From the NCBI RefSeq assembly GCF_025643335.1, contig NZ_CP092489.1, positions 890,001 to 954,000 of the forward strand: DNA of 64,000 nt. The letters run 5' to 3'. Below are positions 9,339 to 18,190 of the stretch, piece after piece (the first letter of the stretch is position 1; every line of letters begins with the position of its first letter). Made by a program: the position numbers and the translations under genes. This stretch comes from Endozoicomonas sp. Mp262 (lineage in GTDB: Bacteria > Pseudomonadota > Gammaproteobacteria > Pseudomonadales > Endozoicomonadaceae). The notes under the pieces are model-generated. The model did not search any database. It was not told where the DNA came from and saw only the letters and a program-made list of their open reading frames with translations.

Positions 9339-9442
9339 AACTTGGAACTTACGTTTTGTGGTTGATCCAGAGGAGTTGGGCTACAGTGAACTCACGGATT
9401 CAGGATAAGGATCAGTGAGGCTTTCAAATAGTGCGACTTTAT

Positions 9443-10156
9443 CTAAATCGGCACAAATGCCATAGTGGCCAAGCCCTGAACCACTCGATTTATGGTTCGG
9501 TTGGTTTTTTGGGCCACCAGCGTAGCCATCATATCCTGACGAGCAATGAGTTTGCCAAATAGTCGCTCAAAGCTCAGATTGATGGCACCCGAGGTAGCGT
9601 TGGTGAGCAAATACAAGCCACCTTTTTCGTCCCGTCGCTGGTTGAGCCGCCAGATCAGTACTTCGATATTTCTTGCGCTATTGTATAGTTTTTGTTGATC
9701 TAGCTTACTGGTAATAAAAAACTCACGCTGATTATCATAGGCATCATCCAGCATGGTTGTTAAACCCACCATCAAGGCAAAAACCCTATCTCCCTCAAAC
9801 TCCGGATCAAAGGCTAACAGCATGGCATCAACACTGCGCTGATAACCTAACTCCTCAAAGGCAAAGGTGGAGGCTGTCAGGAAAAGCTGCTGTTGACGGT
9901 CTTCAAGGGATTGACCCGGTATTTTTCTGAGTTCTCTGGGGTTACGGCTATAGAGCTTTACGGTTAATTCCTGAAGCAGGTTTTCTATGGCCAGGATATT
10001 GGCATCAGCAACCATATCAATATCTGTTTTGGCCAGGCTTTGAACATCAAACTCTGTGGCGCTGCGACAGCCCGTCAAGAATAGAGCACTGACTAAAAGA
10101 CCCACTAAACCGGTCAACGAAGGTAACTTTAGTTTTTTTATTAATAGGGTAACCAT
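9443..10156 (-). CDS. Predicted lipoprotein of unknown function
   Basis: A 237-aa protein with a lipoprotein signal peptide ending in the lipobox LFLTGC, so Cys30 would be acylated. The mature part is helical and contains DRQQQLFLTASTFAFEELGYQRSVDAMLLAF and a C-terminal RTINRVVQGLATMAFVPI. I do not recognise a named family. A GAGGG lies 6 nt before the ATG. It is divergent from the PAP2 gene, and IS copy 1 lies 38 bp beyond its stop. Its composition is backbone-like rather than A+T-rich. Confidence 0.75.
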   Translation of the reverse strand: MVTLLIKKLKLPSLTGLVGLLVSALFLTGCRSATEFDVQSLAKTDIDMVADANILAIENLLQELTVKLYSRNPRELRKIPGQSLEDRQQQLFLTASTFAFEELGYQRSVDAMLLAFDPEFEGDRVFALMVGLTTMLDDAYDNQREFFITSKLDQQKLYNSARNIEVLIWRLNQRRDEKGGLYLLTNATSGAINLSFERLFGKLIARQDMMATLVAQKTNRTINRVVQGLATMAFVPI

Positions 10157-10422
10157 CTCCTACCCTCATACCCTTGAGCCAACAATGATTACTATTGTAA
10201 TAACACCTATTACAGAAAAAATACATCAACCTCATCACTGCACGGAGCCTGATTCCCCTACTATTTTTTCAGGTTAATGATTTTTTATTCAAAACCAGAC
10301 CATTTATGTCATTAAAAACACCCAAGTATACCGCTCTCTATGTACCTGATACTTATAGAGACCTGGGTAATAAAGTTTATAAAATATGCCTAAATCTTAT
10401 AAAGAATGGTCATCAGGTAAAT

Positions 10423-11259
10423 ATGTCGGAAATATTCCAATCAGAGAGGAGGTGCAGCCTTAAGCTCATACTATGGGCAACCCTGTTTCTCCCCCCGGTA
10501 GCAGCGCTGCTGCTATTAACCCCCCTGAACCAGGCACTGTTTATGTGGCTGAACAGCCACCTGGTGCAATGGCTGGGTGAATCATTCTGGGCTGTGTTTA
10601 CCAATCTGGGAGACGGTTTTTTCCTCTTCCCGCTGGCCATGGTTCTGGTCATAAAAAACCCCAAGCGTCAGCTGGCGATGATTATTACCATTATTCTGGC
10701 CGCCCTGGCCCTGAATATTTCCAAAAGCATTGTGGATGCAGCACGGCCCTTTGCTGTGCTGGGTGATGCGGTATCTGTAGTAGGGCCAGAGCTTAAAAGC
10801 CATAGCACCCCTTCCGGACACAGCGGCACTGTATTCCTGTTGGCGGGGCTTGGCCTGATTTACCTTGGAAAACGTGGCGCAACCATTGCTGCCACTATTG
10901 CCATTTTGACCGGGATATCCCGGGTAGCCGTTGGTGCTCACTGGCCAGCCGATGTTGTTCTGGGCGCATGGATAGGGCTACTCTGTTCCGCATTAGGCGC
11001 CTTGGCAGCACACAGGTTAGAAGCTGGCATTAAGACCAGGGCATTCTTTATACTGCTGGGCTGTGTTGCTATTTGTGTACTGCCAACCTATGACAATGGC
11101 TTTCAGGATATCCTCTCGGTAAGAATACTCCAGTACAGCCTTGCCCTGGCCGCCCTGGTACTCACAGTGTCCGAGTCCATAAGCTTTGCCAGGGACCTCT
11201 CTGCTAAACGCACGCAGCAAAATGCTCCCGGGCGTTCCAATATAGTCTCTGGAGATTGA
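10423..11259 (+). CDS. PAP2-superfamily membrane phosphatase
   Basis: A membrane lipid-phosphate phosphatase of about 278 aa. All three PAP2 motifs are visible: KSIVDAARP, PSGHSGT and SRVAVGAHWPADV, set among hydrophobic helices. The likely substrate is an isoprenyl or lipid A phosphate. The frame is open from an ATG at 10306, but the 39 extra residues have no membrane or family features and no ribosome site. The ATG at 10423 follows CAGG. It is first in a tight operon with a GtrA-like translocase and a heptosyltransferase-like enzyme, which suggests a role in decorating or recycling lipid-linked surface glycans. Confidence 0.85.
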   Translation: MSEIFQSERRCSLKLILWATLFLPPVAALLLLTPLNQALFMWLNSHLVQWLGESFWAVFTNLGDGFFLFPLAMVLVIKNPKRQLAMIITIILAALALNISKSIVDAARPFAVLGDAVSVVGPELKSHSTPSGHSGTVFLLAGLGLIYLGKRGATIAATIAILTGISRVAVGAHWPADVVLGAWIGLLCSALGALAAHRLEAGIKTRAFFILLGCVAICVLPTYDNGFQDILSVRILQYSLALAALVLTVSESISFARDLSAKRTQQNAPGRSNIVSGD

Positions 11260-11270
11260 CGGGAGATTTC

Positions 11271-11741
11271 GTGTCTAAATTGAGTAATACCATCACTGCC
11301 TCACTTCAGGATAAATACGGGTGGCTGATAAAAAGGCTACTGAAATTTGGCTTGGTGGGTGCCAGTGGTTTTCTGGTTGATATGGGGGTTTACACCCTAT
11401 TATCCCTTGCTCTGGGCATTCCACACCTGGTAGCCCGGGGCAGTTCTTACTGGGTTTCTGCCAGCTGGAACTGGTTCTGGAACAGAAACTTTACCTTTTC
11501 CAGTGTAGAGAAAACCAAAAAGCTGCCCCAGTGGGGCAAATATCTGGGTATGTGTATAATTAGCTTTGTTCCGAATTGGGGTACCTATTATCTCTTAACC
11601 ACCTGGATACCCTTCTTTTCCGACTATAAGCAACTGGCATTAATTGCCGGTGTAGGTTTAGGCATGCTGTTTAATTTTACCATTGCCTCTCTGTTTGTTT
11701 TTTCCAGTAAGAAAGATGCTGTTATGGCTGGGGAGCACTGA
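11271..11741 (+). CDS. GtrA-like polyprenyl-phosphate-sugar translocase
   Basis: A four-helix membrane protein of about 156 aa. The GtrA/DPMS hallmark KFGLVGASGFLVDMGVYTLL is near the N-terminus and WNWFWNRNFTF follows the second helix. GtrA proteins are thought to flip lipid-linked monosaccharides to the periplasm. I chose the GTG at 11271, which follows GGGAG. An in-frame TTG at 11256 would overlap the upstream stop and has no ribosome site. It lies 11 bp after the PAP2 gene and abuts the glycosyltransferase gene. No dedicated GT2 partner, usual for GtrA, is present. Confidence 0.87.
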   Translation: MSKLSNTITASLQDKYGWLIKRLLKFGLVGASGFLVDMGVYTLLSLALGIPHLVARGSSYWVSASWNWFWNRNFTFSSVEKTKKLPQWGKYLGMCIISFVPNWGTYYLLTTWIPFFSDYKQLALIAGVGLGMLFNFTIASLFVFSSKKDAVMAGEH

Positions 11742-13028
11742 ATGAAAGTCGATACCATGCGGGCAATCGACAGATACGTTGGCATTCCACTCTGCTTTGC
11801 CGTGAGCTGGGCATTCAGGATTAAGGAAAAACTGTTTCGTCCCAAAGCCCAAAAGCCTAAAAAAGTGCTTTTTGTTGAGCTGTCAGAAATGGGGAGTGCT
11901 ATTTTAGCGGATCCGGCAATGCGCTGGCTGAAAGAACAGGGCTGTGAACTGCATTTTGTCATTTTCAAATCCAATGCGGTTAGCCTGGATCTGCTCAAAA
12001 CCATTCCTTCTGACAATATCTACACGATCCGGTCTGACAGTTTTGTCACACTGACCACCGACACCTTAAACTTTCTTAAATGGTGCCGGAAAAAAGGCAT
12101 TGATACCGTCATCGACCTTGAGCTGTTCTCTCGGGTAACATCACTGATGAGCCGACTGTCCGGTGCAGTGAACCGTGTTGGCTATGACGGGGTTCATGAA
12201 GAAGGACTCTACCGGGGCAACCACCTGACCCACCCGGTGATGTATAACCCCCACATGCACATTTCCAGAAACTTTATGGCCCTGGTAAGAGCGGCACTGC
12301 AACCCGCAGGAGAGCCTTACCAGCGTCAGTTAATCACCCAGGATGAAATTGATCTGGCTCGTGCAGAGGTTTCTGAAAAAGATCAACAGAAGGTTATTGA
12401 AAAAATCCGCTCGCTGTATCCCGAGTTTCAACCGGGGAAACAGCGCTTGATGCTTGTAAACCCCAATGCCAGTGACTTGCTTCCCCAAAGGCGCTGGATG
12501 GCAGACCGCTTTGCGGAAGTGATTCGCACGGTACTGGCCGATTATCCCGATGTTCTGGTTGTTATTACCGGTGCTCCGGCAGAAAGGGAGGGTGCGGAAA
12601 GCCTTAAAGCTGCCGTCAATAATCATCGCTGCCTGAACTCCGCAGGCGTATTTCTGTTTAACGAACTGGTGCCTTTGTACTCCATTTCAGCACTCATGGT
12701 ATCCAATGACTCAGGGCCACCTCACTTCGCTTCGGTGACAGACCTTCCAACCTATGTCATCTTTGGGCCGGAAACCCCAAGCCTTTACGGCGCACTGGGC
12801 CATTCGACCCCTATTTATGCAGGCCTGGCCTGTTCACCTTGCGTTAGCGCTGGCAACCATCGAAAAACCAGCTGCACCGACAACCAGTGCCTGAAGGCCA
12901 TATACCCGGAGCAGGTACTCAACGCCATCAGACCTGCCCTGGACCCTGTCATTGTTAAAACGCCTGTGCAGAGCTTAGAGGCTGATTTACAAAAAGCACA
13001 GAAGGCCAAGACAGAGGAAGTCAGCTAA
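11742..13028 (+). CDS. Glycosyltransferase family 9 (heptosyltransferase-like)
   Basis: A 428-aa protein resembling ADP-heptose:LPS heptosyltransferases. The N-terminal domain has KKVLFVELSEMGSAILADPA and the C-terminal domain has LVNPNASDLLPQRRW, then the nucleotide-sugar block VSNDSGPPHFASVTDLPTYV with FGPETPSLYG. The CSPCV and CTDNQCL cysteines near the end match those in several GT9 members. GGGGAG lies just before the ATG, which directly follows the GtrA stop. Expected role: cytoplasmic transfer of a heptose or related sugar to a lipid acceptor. It is the last gene of the PAP2-GtrA operon and is followed by a strong hairpin. Confidence 0.87.
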   Translation: MKVDTMRAIDRYVGIPLCFAVSWAFRIKEKLFRPKAQKPKKVLFVELSEMGSAILADPAMRWLKEQGCELHFVIFKSNAVSLDLLKTIPSDNIYTIRSDSFVTLTTDTLNFLKWCRKKGIDTVIDLELFSRVTSLMSRLSGAVNRVGYDGVHEEGLYRGNHLTHPVMYNPHMHISRNFMALVRAALQPAGEPYQRQLITQDEIDLARAEVSEKDQQKVIEKIRSLYPEFQPGKQRLMLVNPNASDLLPQRRWMADRFAEVIRTVLADYPDVLVVITGAPAEREGAESLKAAVNNHRCLNSAGVFLFNELVPLYSISALMVSNDSGPPHFASVTDLPTYVIFGPETPSLYGALGHSTPIYAGLACSPCVSAGNHRKTSCTDNQCLKAIYPEQVLNAIRPALDPVIVKTPVQSLEADLQKAQKAKTEEVS

Positions 13029-13036
13029 TGCTTATT

Positions 13037-13065
13037 GGGGAATAGAATATAGCGTTCTATTCCCC
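13037..13065 (+). terminator. Terminator after the PAP2-GtrA-GT9 operon
   Basis: Perfect 11-bp arms GGGGAATAGAA and TTCTATTCCCC with a 7-nt loop lie 9 bp after the GT9 stop and are followed by ATCTTT. The disrupted gene on the other strand ends 18 bp beyond, so it may serve both directions. Confidence 0.7.
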
Positions 13066-13646
13066 ATCTTTCCCATCAATGATTAATTGATTTCCAGATT
13101 TTGCCCAGCACCAGGCTTTGGCGCTTCCACCCAGGGATAATGCGAACTATTCATCAATGACTGCTTTACTTCCGGCAACAAAGCGTCAAACAGCTCGGCT
13201 GTATGCTTTTCAATCTGGTTAATTTTTTTATTGACCCTGCGTGCCACTCTTTTGCGTAGTTTTTCTACAGGTTCACCCAAAAGTCCCCCCGCAAGGTCAC
13301 CCACAATACCACCGAGAAAAGCACCACCTAACCCTGCAACACCACCACCAATAACAAATCCTGCTAATAAGCCAACAATACTGGTGTCTTCATCACCTAT
13401 CCGATGCTTAATACCCAAGTTTAAATCTATAGCTGTTATAAGCTGCCGAAGCCAGGGCTTATAACCTTCAGATAAAACAATTATTGAGTTATCCAACTGA
13501 TCAACCAGCTGCTCAATATGCTTTTTAATAATCAGGTTGGCTTCTCCGGGGAACTCCTTTTGCAAACCTGAGCTGGTGTAGTGATTATCTAATGCACTGG
13601 TTATCTGCTGGTTCATTGAAGCCAAAAGATGATTTTTATGCTCTAA

Positions 13647-15317
13647 CCTGAATCCGTGAGTTCACTGTAGCCCAACTCCTCTGGATCAACCACAAAACGT
13701 AAGTTCCAAGTTAAAATGCACCCACTCTAATTTTCACCACCTGGGTGCATTTTTGTGAAACTGAAAATTGAACAATCACAGACGGAATTTTATACACCGG
13801 TCGCAGGGCTTTATTTCGTTGGTCATGCACTCAACAAAAAGACAGCGTTAAGCAAATCCCTGCGCAAAATAAAAAAAAGGCACCGTATCACTCATATCGA
13901 CCTGATCAGAGCTTACTGCGGCCAACTGGCTCAGGGTAAAAGTGATTTTGATAATGTTGATAATAACCGGGATAACGACTGGTTCCGGTTGGCAATGGGC
14001 ATTAAACAAATGCCTTCAGCCAGCCGCTTAAGACAGCGTTTCAATGAAGATGCCGCCCAACTGATTCCTTTCATCGAGGACAGCCTTACCGATGTCCTGG
14101 TTAATCTTCAGGTGCCCGTCACACCCCTTCCGAAAAAACTCGATAAGAAGCAGCACATACCACTGGATATCGACGTATTCCCTATGGATAACAGCAATAC
14201 CAAAAAGGAGGGGGTCGAGTACACGTATAAAAAATTCTTTGGTTATGCCCCTATTGCCGCTTACTTTGGCTGCGAAGGCTGGTGCCTGGGATGTGAATTA
14301 CGCCCAGGCTCTCAGCACTCCCAGAATGATTTTATTGGCTTTTTACAAGCAGTGCTGCACCGCAGCCGACGTTTGACCCGAGCGCCTATTCTGGTTCGCC
14401 TTGATAGTGGCCACGATGCTGAGGAATCGCGCCGGGAAATCGCCGGGTTCAAAGGTGTGAATCACATTATCAAGCTCAACCCAAGAAAGTATCACACCAA
14501 GGAACACTGGCTCCCCATTTTTGAAGAAAAGCAAGTCAAATGGGAGGAGTCGCGTCCAGGAAAGAGTTATGCGACACTCTCAACCGTCTATGAAACCAAC
14601 TATGGTAACCAGCGTCTGATTATTCGCATTATCAAGCGTACCACTGATACTGTAGGGCAGAGATTTCTGACACCCGATTATGAGCTGGAAGGATGGTGGA
14701 CAACACTCAGCGAAGCTGACTACAGCGATGATCAGATCATTAATCTTTATGAGGATCATGCGACCAGCGAGCAGTTTCACAGTGAGTTGAAGACTGATAT
14801 GGATTTAGAGCGCCTGCCTTCAGGCAAGTTTGACACCAACGACCTGGTGATGTGTTTGGGTGCACTGGTCTATAACATTCTGCGCTACATGGGGCAGAGT
14901 TGCTTGCTCGGGCCAGATGCGCCGGTACGTCATAAAGCCAAACGACGCCGGTTAAAAACCGTGATACAGGAACTCATCTACCTGGCTGCCCGTCTTCTGA
15001 AAAAAGGACATCAATACCGGCTACGCTTTGGTCGTTACTGTCCTGGTTTCAGGTCTTTCCATCAATTAATAAGCCAGCATGCACTTTGTTGATTGAATAG
15101 CGAGATAGAAAAAAATGCCATAAATGAGAAAGTACTGTATTGATAACGGTAGGGCTTCTTTCAACCTGTCTTCAAGTTTGATGATATTTTGATCAGCATT
15201 TATGCTTAAAAACGACATAAAAACACTTCAATCAATAACCCGAGTTATTTTCAAAGGAAAAAATTAATCAGCACATTTTCAAAACTGCCGGGCAAATCAA
15301 GAAATCACGGATTCAGG
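13647..15317 (+). mobile_element. IS1380-family insertion sequence, copy 2 (1671 bp)
   Basis: Same length, same CCTGAATCCGTGA ends and an apparently identical interior to copy 1, but inverted relative to it. It is flanked by the exact 5-bp duplication TCTAA (13642-13646 and 15318-15322). It disrupts the gene at 13083-15481. Confidence 0.96.
13755..15092 (+). CDS. IS1380-family transposase (copy 2)
   Basis: 445 aa, identical in translation to the copy at 7959-9296, with the same GTG start and the same preceding hairpin (13713-13753). It is intact. The two identical sources mean the element was recently active in this genome. Confidence 0.93.
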   Translation: MKLKIEQSQTEFYTPVAGLYFVGHALNKKTALSKSLRKIKKRHRITHIDLIRAYCGQLAQGKSDFDNVDNNRDNDWFRLAMGIKQMPSASRLRQRFNEDAAQLIPFIEDSLTDVLVNLQVPVTPLPKKLDKKQHIPLDIDVFPMDNSNTKKEGVEYTYKKFFGYAPIAAYFGCEGWCLGCELRPGSQHSQNDFIGFLQAVLHRSRRLTRAPILVRLDSGHDAEESRREIAGFKGVNHIIKLNPRKYHTKEHWLPIFEEKQVKWEESRPGKSYATLSTVYETNYGNQRLIIRIIKRTTDTVGQRFLTPDYELEGWWTTLSEADYSDDQIINLYEDHATSEQFHSELKTDMDLERLPSGKFDTNDLVMCLGALVYNILRYMGQSCLLGPDAPVRHKAKRRRLKTVIQELIYLAARLLKKGHQYRLRFGRYCPGFRSFHQLISQHALC

Positions 15318-15481
15318 TCTAACAGATCATTAGCAATAAGACTAAAGGTAGACTCAAACATTTTTGATCGGCCATCCTGGCTATCATCAAACAGCCCCTC
15401 GTTTTTATCCTCACCATTGAGCAGTGATAAAATCGGGTTCTGTTTCATATTCAGGCAGCTGTCCGACAGCGTTATATCCAC

Positions 15482-15884
15482 AATTAATCCCCCATTATTT
15501 GTTCAGAACAATTTATCACTAAATTTATTGGGCAAGATTTAAACTGAACAATTTTCGTGCATGGTATTTTAAAATTATTTTTATCCATATGCCGGCTTGC
15601 TTGTTATTTCTAATCACCACGCCGGTATTATTTGATTTGGACGCGATACCCTTTAGTCAGTTACAAAAACAAACAGCACCGTATAAGGAAGCCGATCGTA
15701 TCATGAAAAAATCATCCATTTTATTGCCCGGCATCAAGTATATTCACCATAAAAATGGTTGACTATCCGATAAAAAATAACACTACAAACCCAACTTATT
15801 ATTAATAAATACTCAGAATTAGAACATATCTGATAATTTCGACTATTATAAATTAACTTGGCAACGTCATTAATCCCCAAGCAA
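15482..15884 (+). other. Gap before the sialidase-like gene
   Basis: About 400 bp, A+T-rich, containing the promoter regions of two divergent genes (the split gene and the sialidase-like gene). I see no RNA gene or repeat in it. Confidence 0.35.
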
Positions 15885-17108
15885 ATGCCCGTAAAGGAGA
15901 AGCTGTTAACTTTTATAAAGTGCTGTATATCTATAATTGTAATGGAACTATTGTGCCCTATGCCGATACACAAGAATACTGAAAATAATAAAAATCCATA
16001 TCATCTGGTGGGACAACAGACAGCAAACAGTAAGCGTTGCTATCCAAAAACAGCACCCAGTATCGTCATCGCCCACTCACCGGCATCCTCTGAACGCTAT
16101 ATTGGTTCCCCCAGTATTACCATTCTGCCAAACGGCACATATGTGGTATCTCATGACTTCTTTGGTCCGGCGGCAGAGCACCAGTCAGCGCCTGTCACTA
16201 TTGTCTACAACTCTTTTAACAGAGGAAAAACCTGGAATAAAATTTCCGAGATAAAGCCCCTATTCTGGAACAAATTGTTCACACATCAGGAAAAACTATA
16301 CAGCCTGGGCATTCAGCATGAATATGGAAACGTTCTGCTGAGATGCTCGGAAGATGGCGGTCAAACATGGACACAACCAAATGATGCATCCAGTGGGCTG
16401 CTGAAAAAAGGAGCATACCATTGCGCCCCTTGCCCAGTGGTAATTCATCGGGGTCGAATCTGGCGATCATTGGAGCTTGCTGAAGGAAAGAGACCTGAGT
16501 GGTGTACAGTGGTTATATCAGCCCCCGTTGACTCAAACCTGCTAAATGCGGACAGCTGGACATTCAGCGAACCATTCAGTCATAGCTGGTCGCAAAGCCA
16601 ATGGATTGAAGGCAACATTGTTGTTAATCCCTCTGGGGAGTTACTGAATATACTCCGAACTAACGGCAATGGTAATGATAAAGCAGCGATTACTCACATT
16701 AACCCTAGTGGGCTAACCCTGTCCCACCACCAGGATAAAGATATTATTCACTTTCCTGGAGGTGGTGTGAAATTTACTATTCACTTTGACCCAAAAACAT
16801 CCCGATACTGGTCCATTGTCAATCAACAGCAAAGTGTAGATATTGGCCGAAACAATCTGGTATTAACATCATCCGCTGACCTGTACAGATGGCGAGTCGA
16901 TTACCCCCTTTACTACCATCCCGATAAATATAAACATGCCTGGCAGTATGTAGACTGGCAGATAGACAATGATGATATTGTATTTGTCAGCCGTACCGCT
17001 TTTGATGATCAATATGGTGGTGCTCACAATGACCATGATGCAAATTTTTTAACATTTCATAGAATTATTAATTTTAGAAACCCTGAGGCCAGAAAGTTGG
17101 CTCAATAA
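15885..17108 (+). CDS. Sialidase-like exported protein with Asp-box repeats
   Basis: About 407 aa from the ATG at 15885. A TTG at 15858 is also in frame but has no ribosome site. The N-terminal hydrophobic stretch LLTFIKCCISIIVMELLC may be a signal peptide. Two bacterial-neuraminidase (Asp-box) repeats are visible, NSFNRGKTWNK and SEDGGQTWTQ, and GSPSITILPNGTYVVSHDFF resembles the first blade of six-bladed sialidase propellers. This supports a BNR/sialidase-superfamily glycosidase acting outside the cytoplasm. The family also contains non-sialidases, and I cannot confirm the arginine triad. It has no sialic-acid catabolic neighbours. Confidence 0.65.
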   Translation: MPVKEKLLTFIKCCISIIVMELLCPMPIHKNTENNKNPYHLVGQQTANSKRCYPKTAPSIVIAHSPASSERYIGSPSITILPNGTYVVSHDFFGPAAEHQSAPVTIVYNSFNRGKTWNKISEIKPLFWNKLFTHQEKLYSLGIQHEYGNVLLRCSEDGGQTWTQPNDASSGLLKKGAYHCAPCPVVIHRGRIWRSLELAEGKRPEWCTVVISAPVDSNLLNADSWTFSEPFSHSWSQSQWIEGNIVVNPSGELLNILRTNGNGNDKAAITHINPSGLTLSHHQDKDIIHFPGGGVKFTIHFDPKTSRYWSIVNQQQSVDIGRNNLVLTSSADLYRWRVDYPLYYHPDKYKHAWQYVDWQIDNDDIVFVSRTAFDDQYGGAHNDHDANFLTFHRIINFRNPEARKLAQ

Positions 17109-17156
17109 CAGGGAGTTATGGATAGCTAAAAAATAATAGAGTCCGATACCATAGCT

Positions 17157-18065
17157 TCATGTAATTGACCAGCCTTGGTTACAACGCTTCAATAACGAAG
17201 ACCAAAATCGTTCCGCAGACTGATGCAGACGAATATCATTGCGATAAAGCACCACTTCAATTTCACACCACCAGTCCAGCCCTCCCACATCCACTAATGT
17301 TGTATTTTTCAGTTCTTTCTGAATGGAGTATTCCGGTAACCAGGCTATGCCTGAACCATTGAGTGCCATCACTTGCAAAAGACTGGTTAGGGATGACTCC
17401 ATCACCGGCTCAAAACTGGCCGATTTTCCCAACCGACGCAGAATGCTATTGACCTGTCTTCCCATAAACGATGCAGAACTATACTTGAGCAATGGTGCAA
17501 TTATTCCCTCATCAATACTAAATAATGGTTTCCCCCTATCATCAGGCGCACAAACGGGACGAAGGTTGGTTTTGCCCAGAGATAATCCCAGAAAGGGGGG
17601 TTGCATCAATGCCTCCATATTAAAGGCCAGCAAGAAGTCACTACGCCCTTCCTGCAATGCTTCTACCGCTAAATCAACATCAATGCTTTCAACACGACTA
17701 TGAAAGGGCGCGCCATTGACACTCATTGACGAGATCAATTCTGGCAATAGGGTAACAGACAGCGAGTGGGCAGCTGCAAACTCCAGTGGTTGAAAACCAG
17801 AACCATACCCCTTTAACTGGTTTAAACCATCATCCATTTGACGGAGCAGATTTCTGGCGGTAGTTCTAAATAAACGACCTCCGGCGGTTAAACCCACAGG
17901 TGTGGTTCCCCGGTCTATCAACTCAATGCCTACCGCTTTCTCAAGAGAGCGAATTCGACGACCAAAAGCCGGTTGAGTGACATTACGTACCTCAGCGGCC
18001 CGGGAAAAATTACGCAATTCAGCAAGTGCCAGAAAATCTTCCAGCCATTTAGTTTCCAGGTTCAT
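17157..18065 (-). CDS. LysR-family regulator resembling HypT (hypochlorite responsive)
   Basis: 302 aa. The N-terminal winged helix (NLETKWLEDFLALAELRNFSRAAEVRNVTQPAFGRRIRSLE) closely follows Escherichia coli HypT/YjiE in register, as do AAAHSLSVTLLPELIS and GSGIAWLPEYSIQKEL in the effector domain. HypT is activated by methionine oxidation under hypochlorite stress. This is a homology-based suggestion, since other LysR proteins of this subgroup sit beside amino-acid racemases. It lies 126 bp downstream of a racemase gene on the same strand. An inverted repeat at 18072-18129 lies directly before its start. Confidence 0.8.
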   Translation of the reverse strand: MNLETKWLEDFLALAELRNFSRAAEVRNVTQPAFGRRIRSLEKAVGIELIDRGTTPVGLTAGGRLFRTTARNLLRQMDDGLNQLKGYGSGFQPLEFAAAHSLSVTLLPELISSMSVNGAPFHSRVESIDVDLAVEALQEGRSDFLLAFNMEALMQPPFLGLSLGKTNLRPVCAPDDRGKPLFSIDEGIIAPLLKYSSASFMGRQVNSILRRLGKSASFEPVMESSLTSLLQVMALNGSGIAWLPEYSIQKELKNTTLVDVGGLDWWCEIEVVLYRNDIRLHQSAERFWSSLLKRCNQGWSIT

Positions 18066-18071
18066 TGGTGC

Positions 18072-18129
18072 CTAAAGCGTGCCTGTTAGAAAGGTGCAGT
18101 TTGCCAGATTTGAGCTGGGCACGCTTTAG
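18072..18129. repeat. 12-bp inverted repeat between the racemase and regulator genes
   Basis: Arms CTAAAGCGTGCC and GGCACGCTTTAG are perfect, with a 34-bp spacer, and end 7 bp before the LysR start. They could be an operator, a terminator without a T-run, or a small TA-bounded miniature element. Confidence 0.5.
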
Positions 18130-18190
18130 TAATCGCTGTGCTGGCTTTATGATTCGGGGTAAGGCAAGCAGGAAGCAGCAGACGAAAAAA

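Larger units (their letters stand above)
7734..9404 (-). mobile_element. IS1380-family insertion sequence, copy 1 (1671 bp)
   Basis: A complete element. The ends are inverted repeats CCTGAATCCGTGA / TCACGGATTCAGG, 13 bp perfect and extendable. It is flanked by the exact 5-bp duplication ATAAG (7729-7733 and 9405-9409). It encodes one transposase on the minus strand. It appears identical to copy 2 at 13647-15317, which has the opposite orientation and its own different target duplication. It inserted between genes. Confidence 0.95.
13083..15481 (-). pseudogene. Gene of unknown function split by IS1380 copy 2 (240 aa if rebuilt)
   Basis: The 3' part (13083-13646) and 5' part (15318-15481) are separated by the IS. 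Removing the IS and one copy of the TCTAA duplication gives one continuous 723-nt frame of 240 codons plus stop. It starts at a GTG at 15481, preceded by GGGGGA. The rebuilt protein has an acidic N-terminus, a central glycine-rich hydrophobic region (GLLAGFVIGGGVAGLGG, then GGIVGDLAGGLLG) like a membrane-inserting glycine-zipper, and a basic RKRVARRVNKK stretch. The residual 180-aa frame starting at 13625 could still be translated. I recognise no family. Confidence 0.85.

Noticed and set aside
7729-15322. Composite transposon formed by the two IS1380 copies
   Set aside because: The outermost flanks differ (ATAAG on the left, TCTAA on the right) while each copy has its own matching duplication, so they inserted independently.
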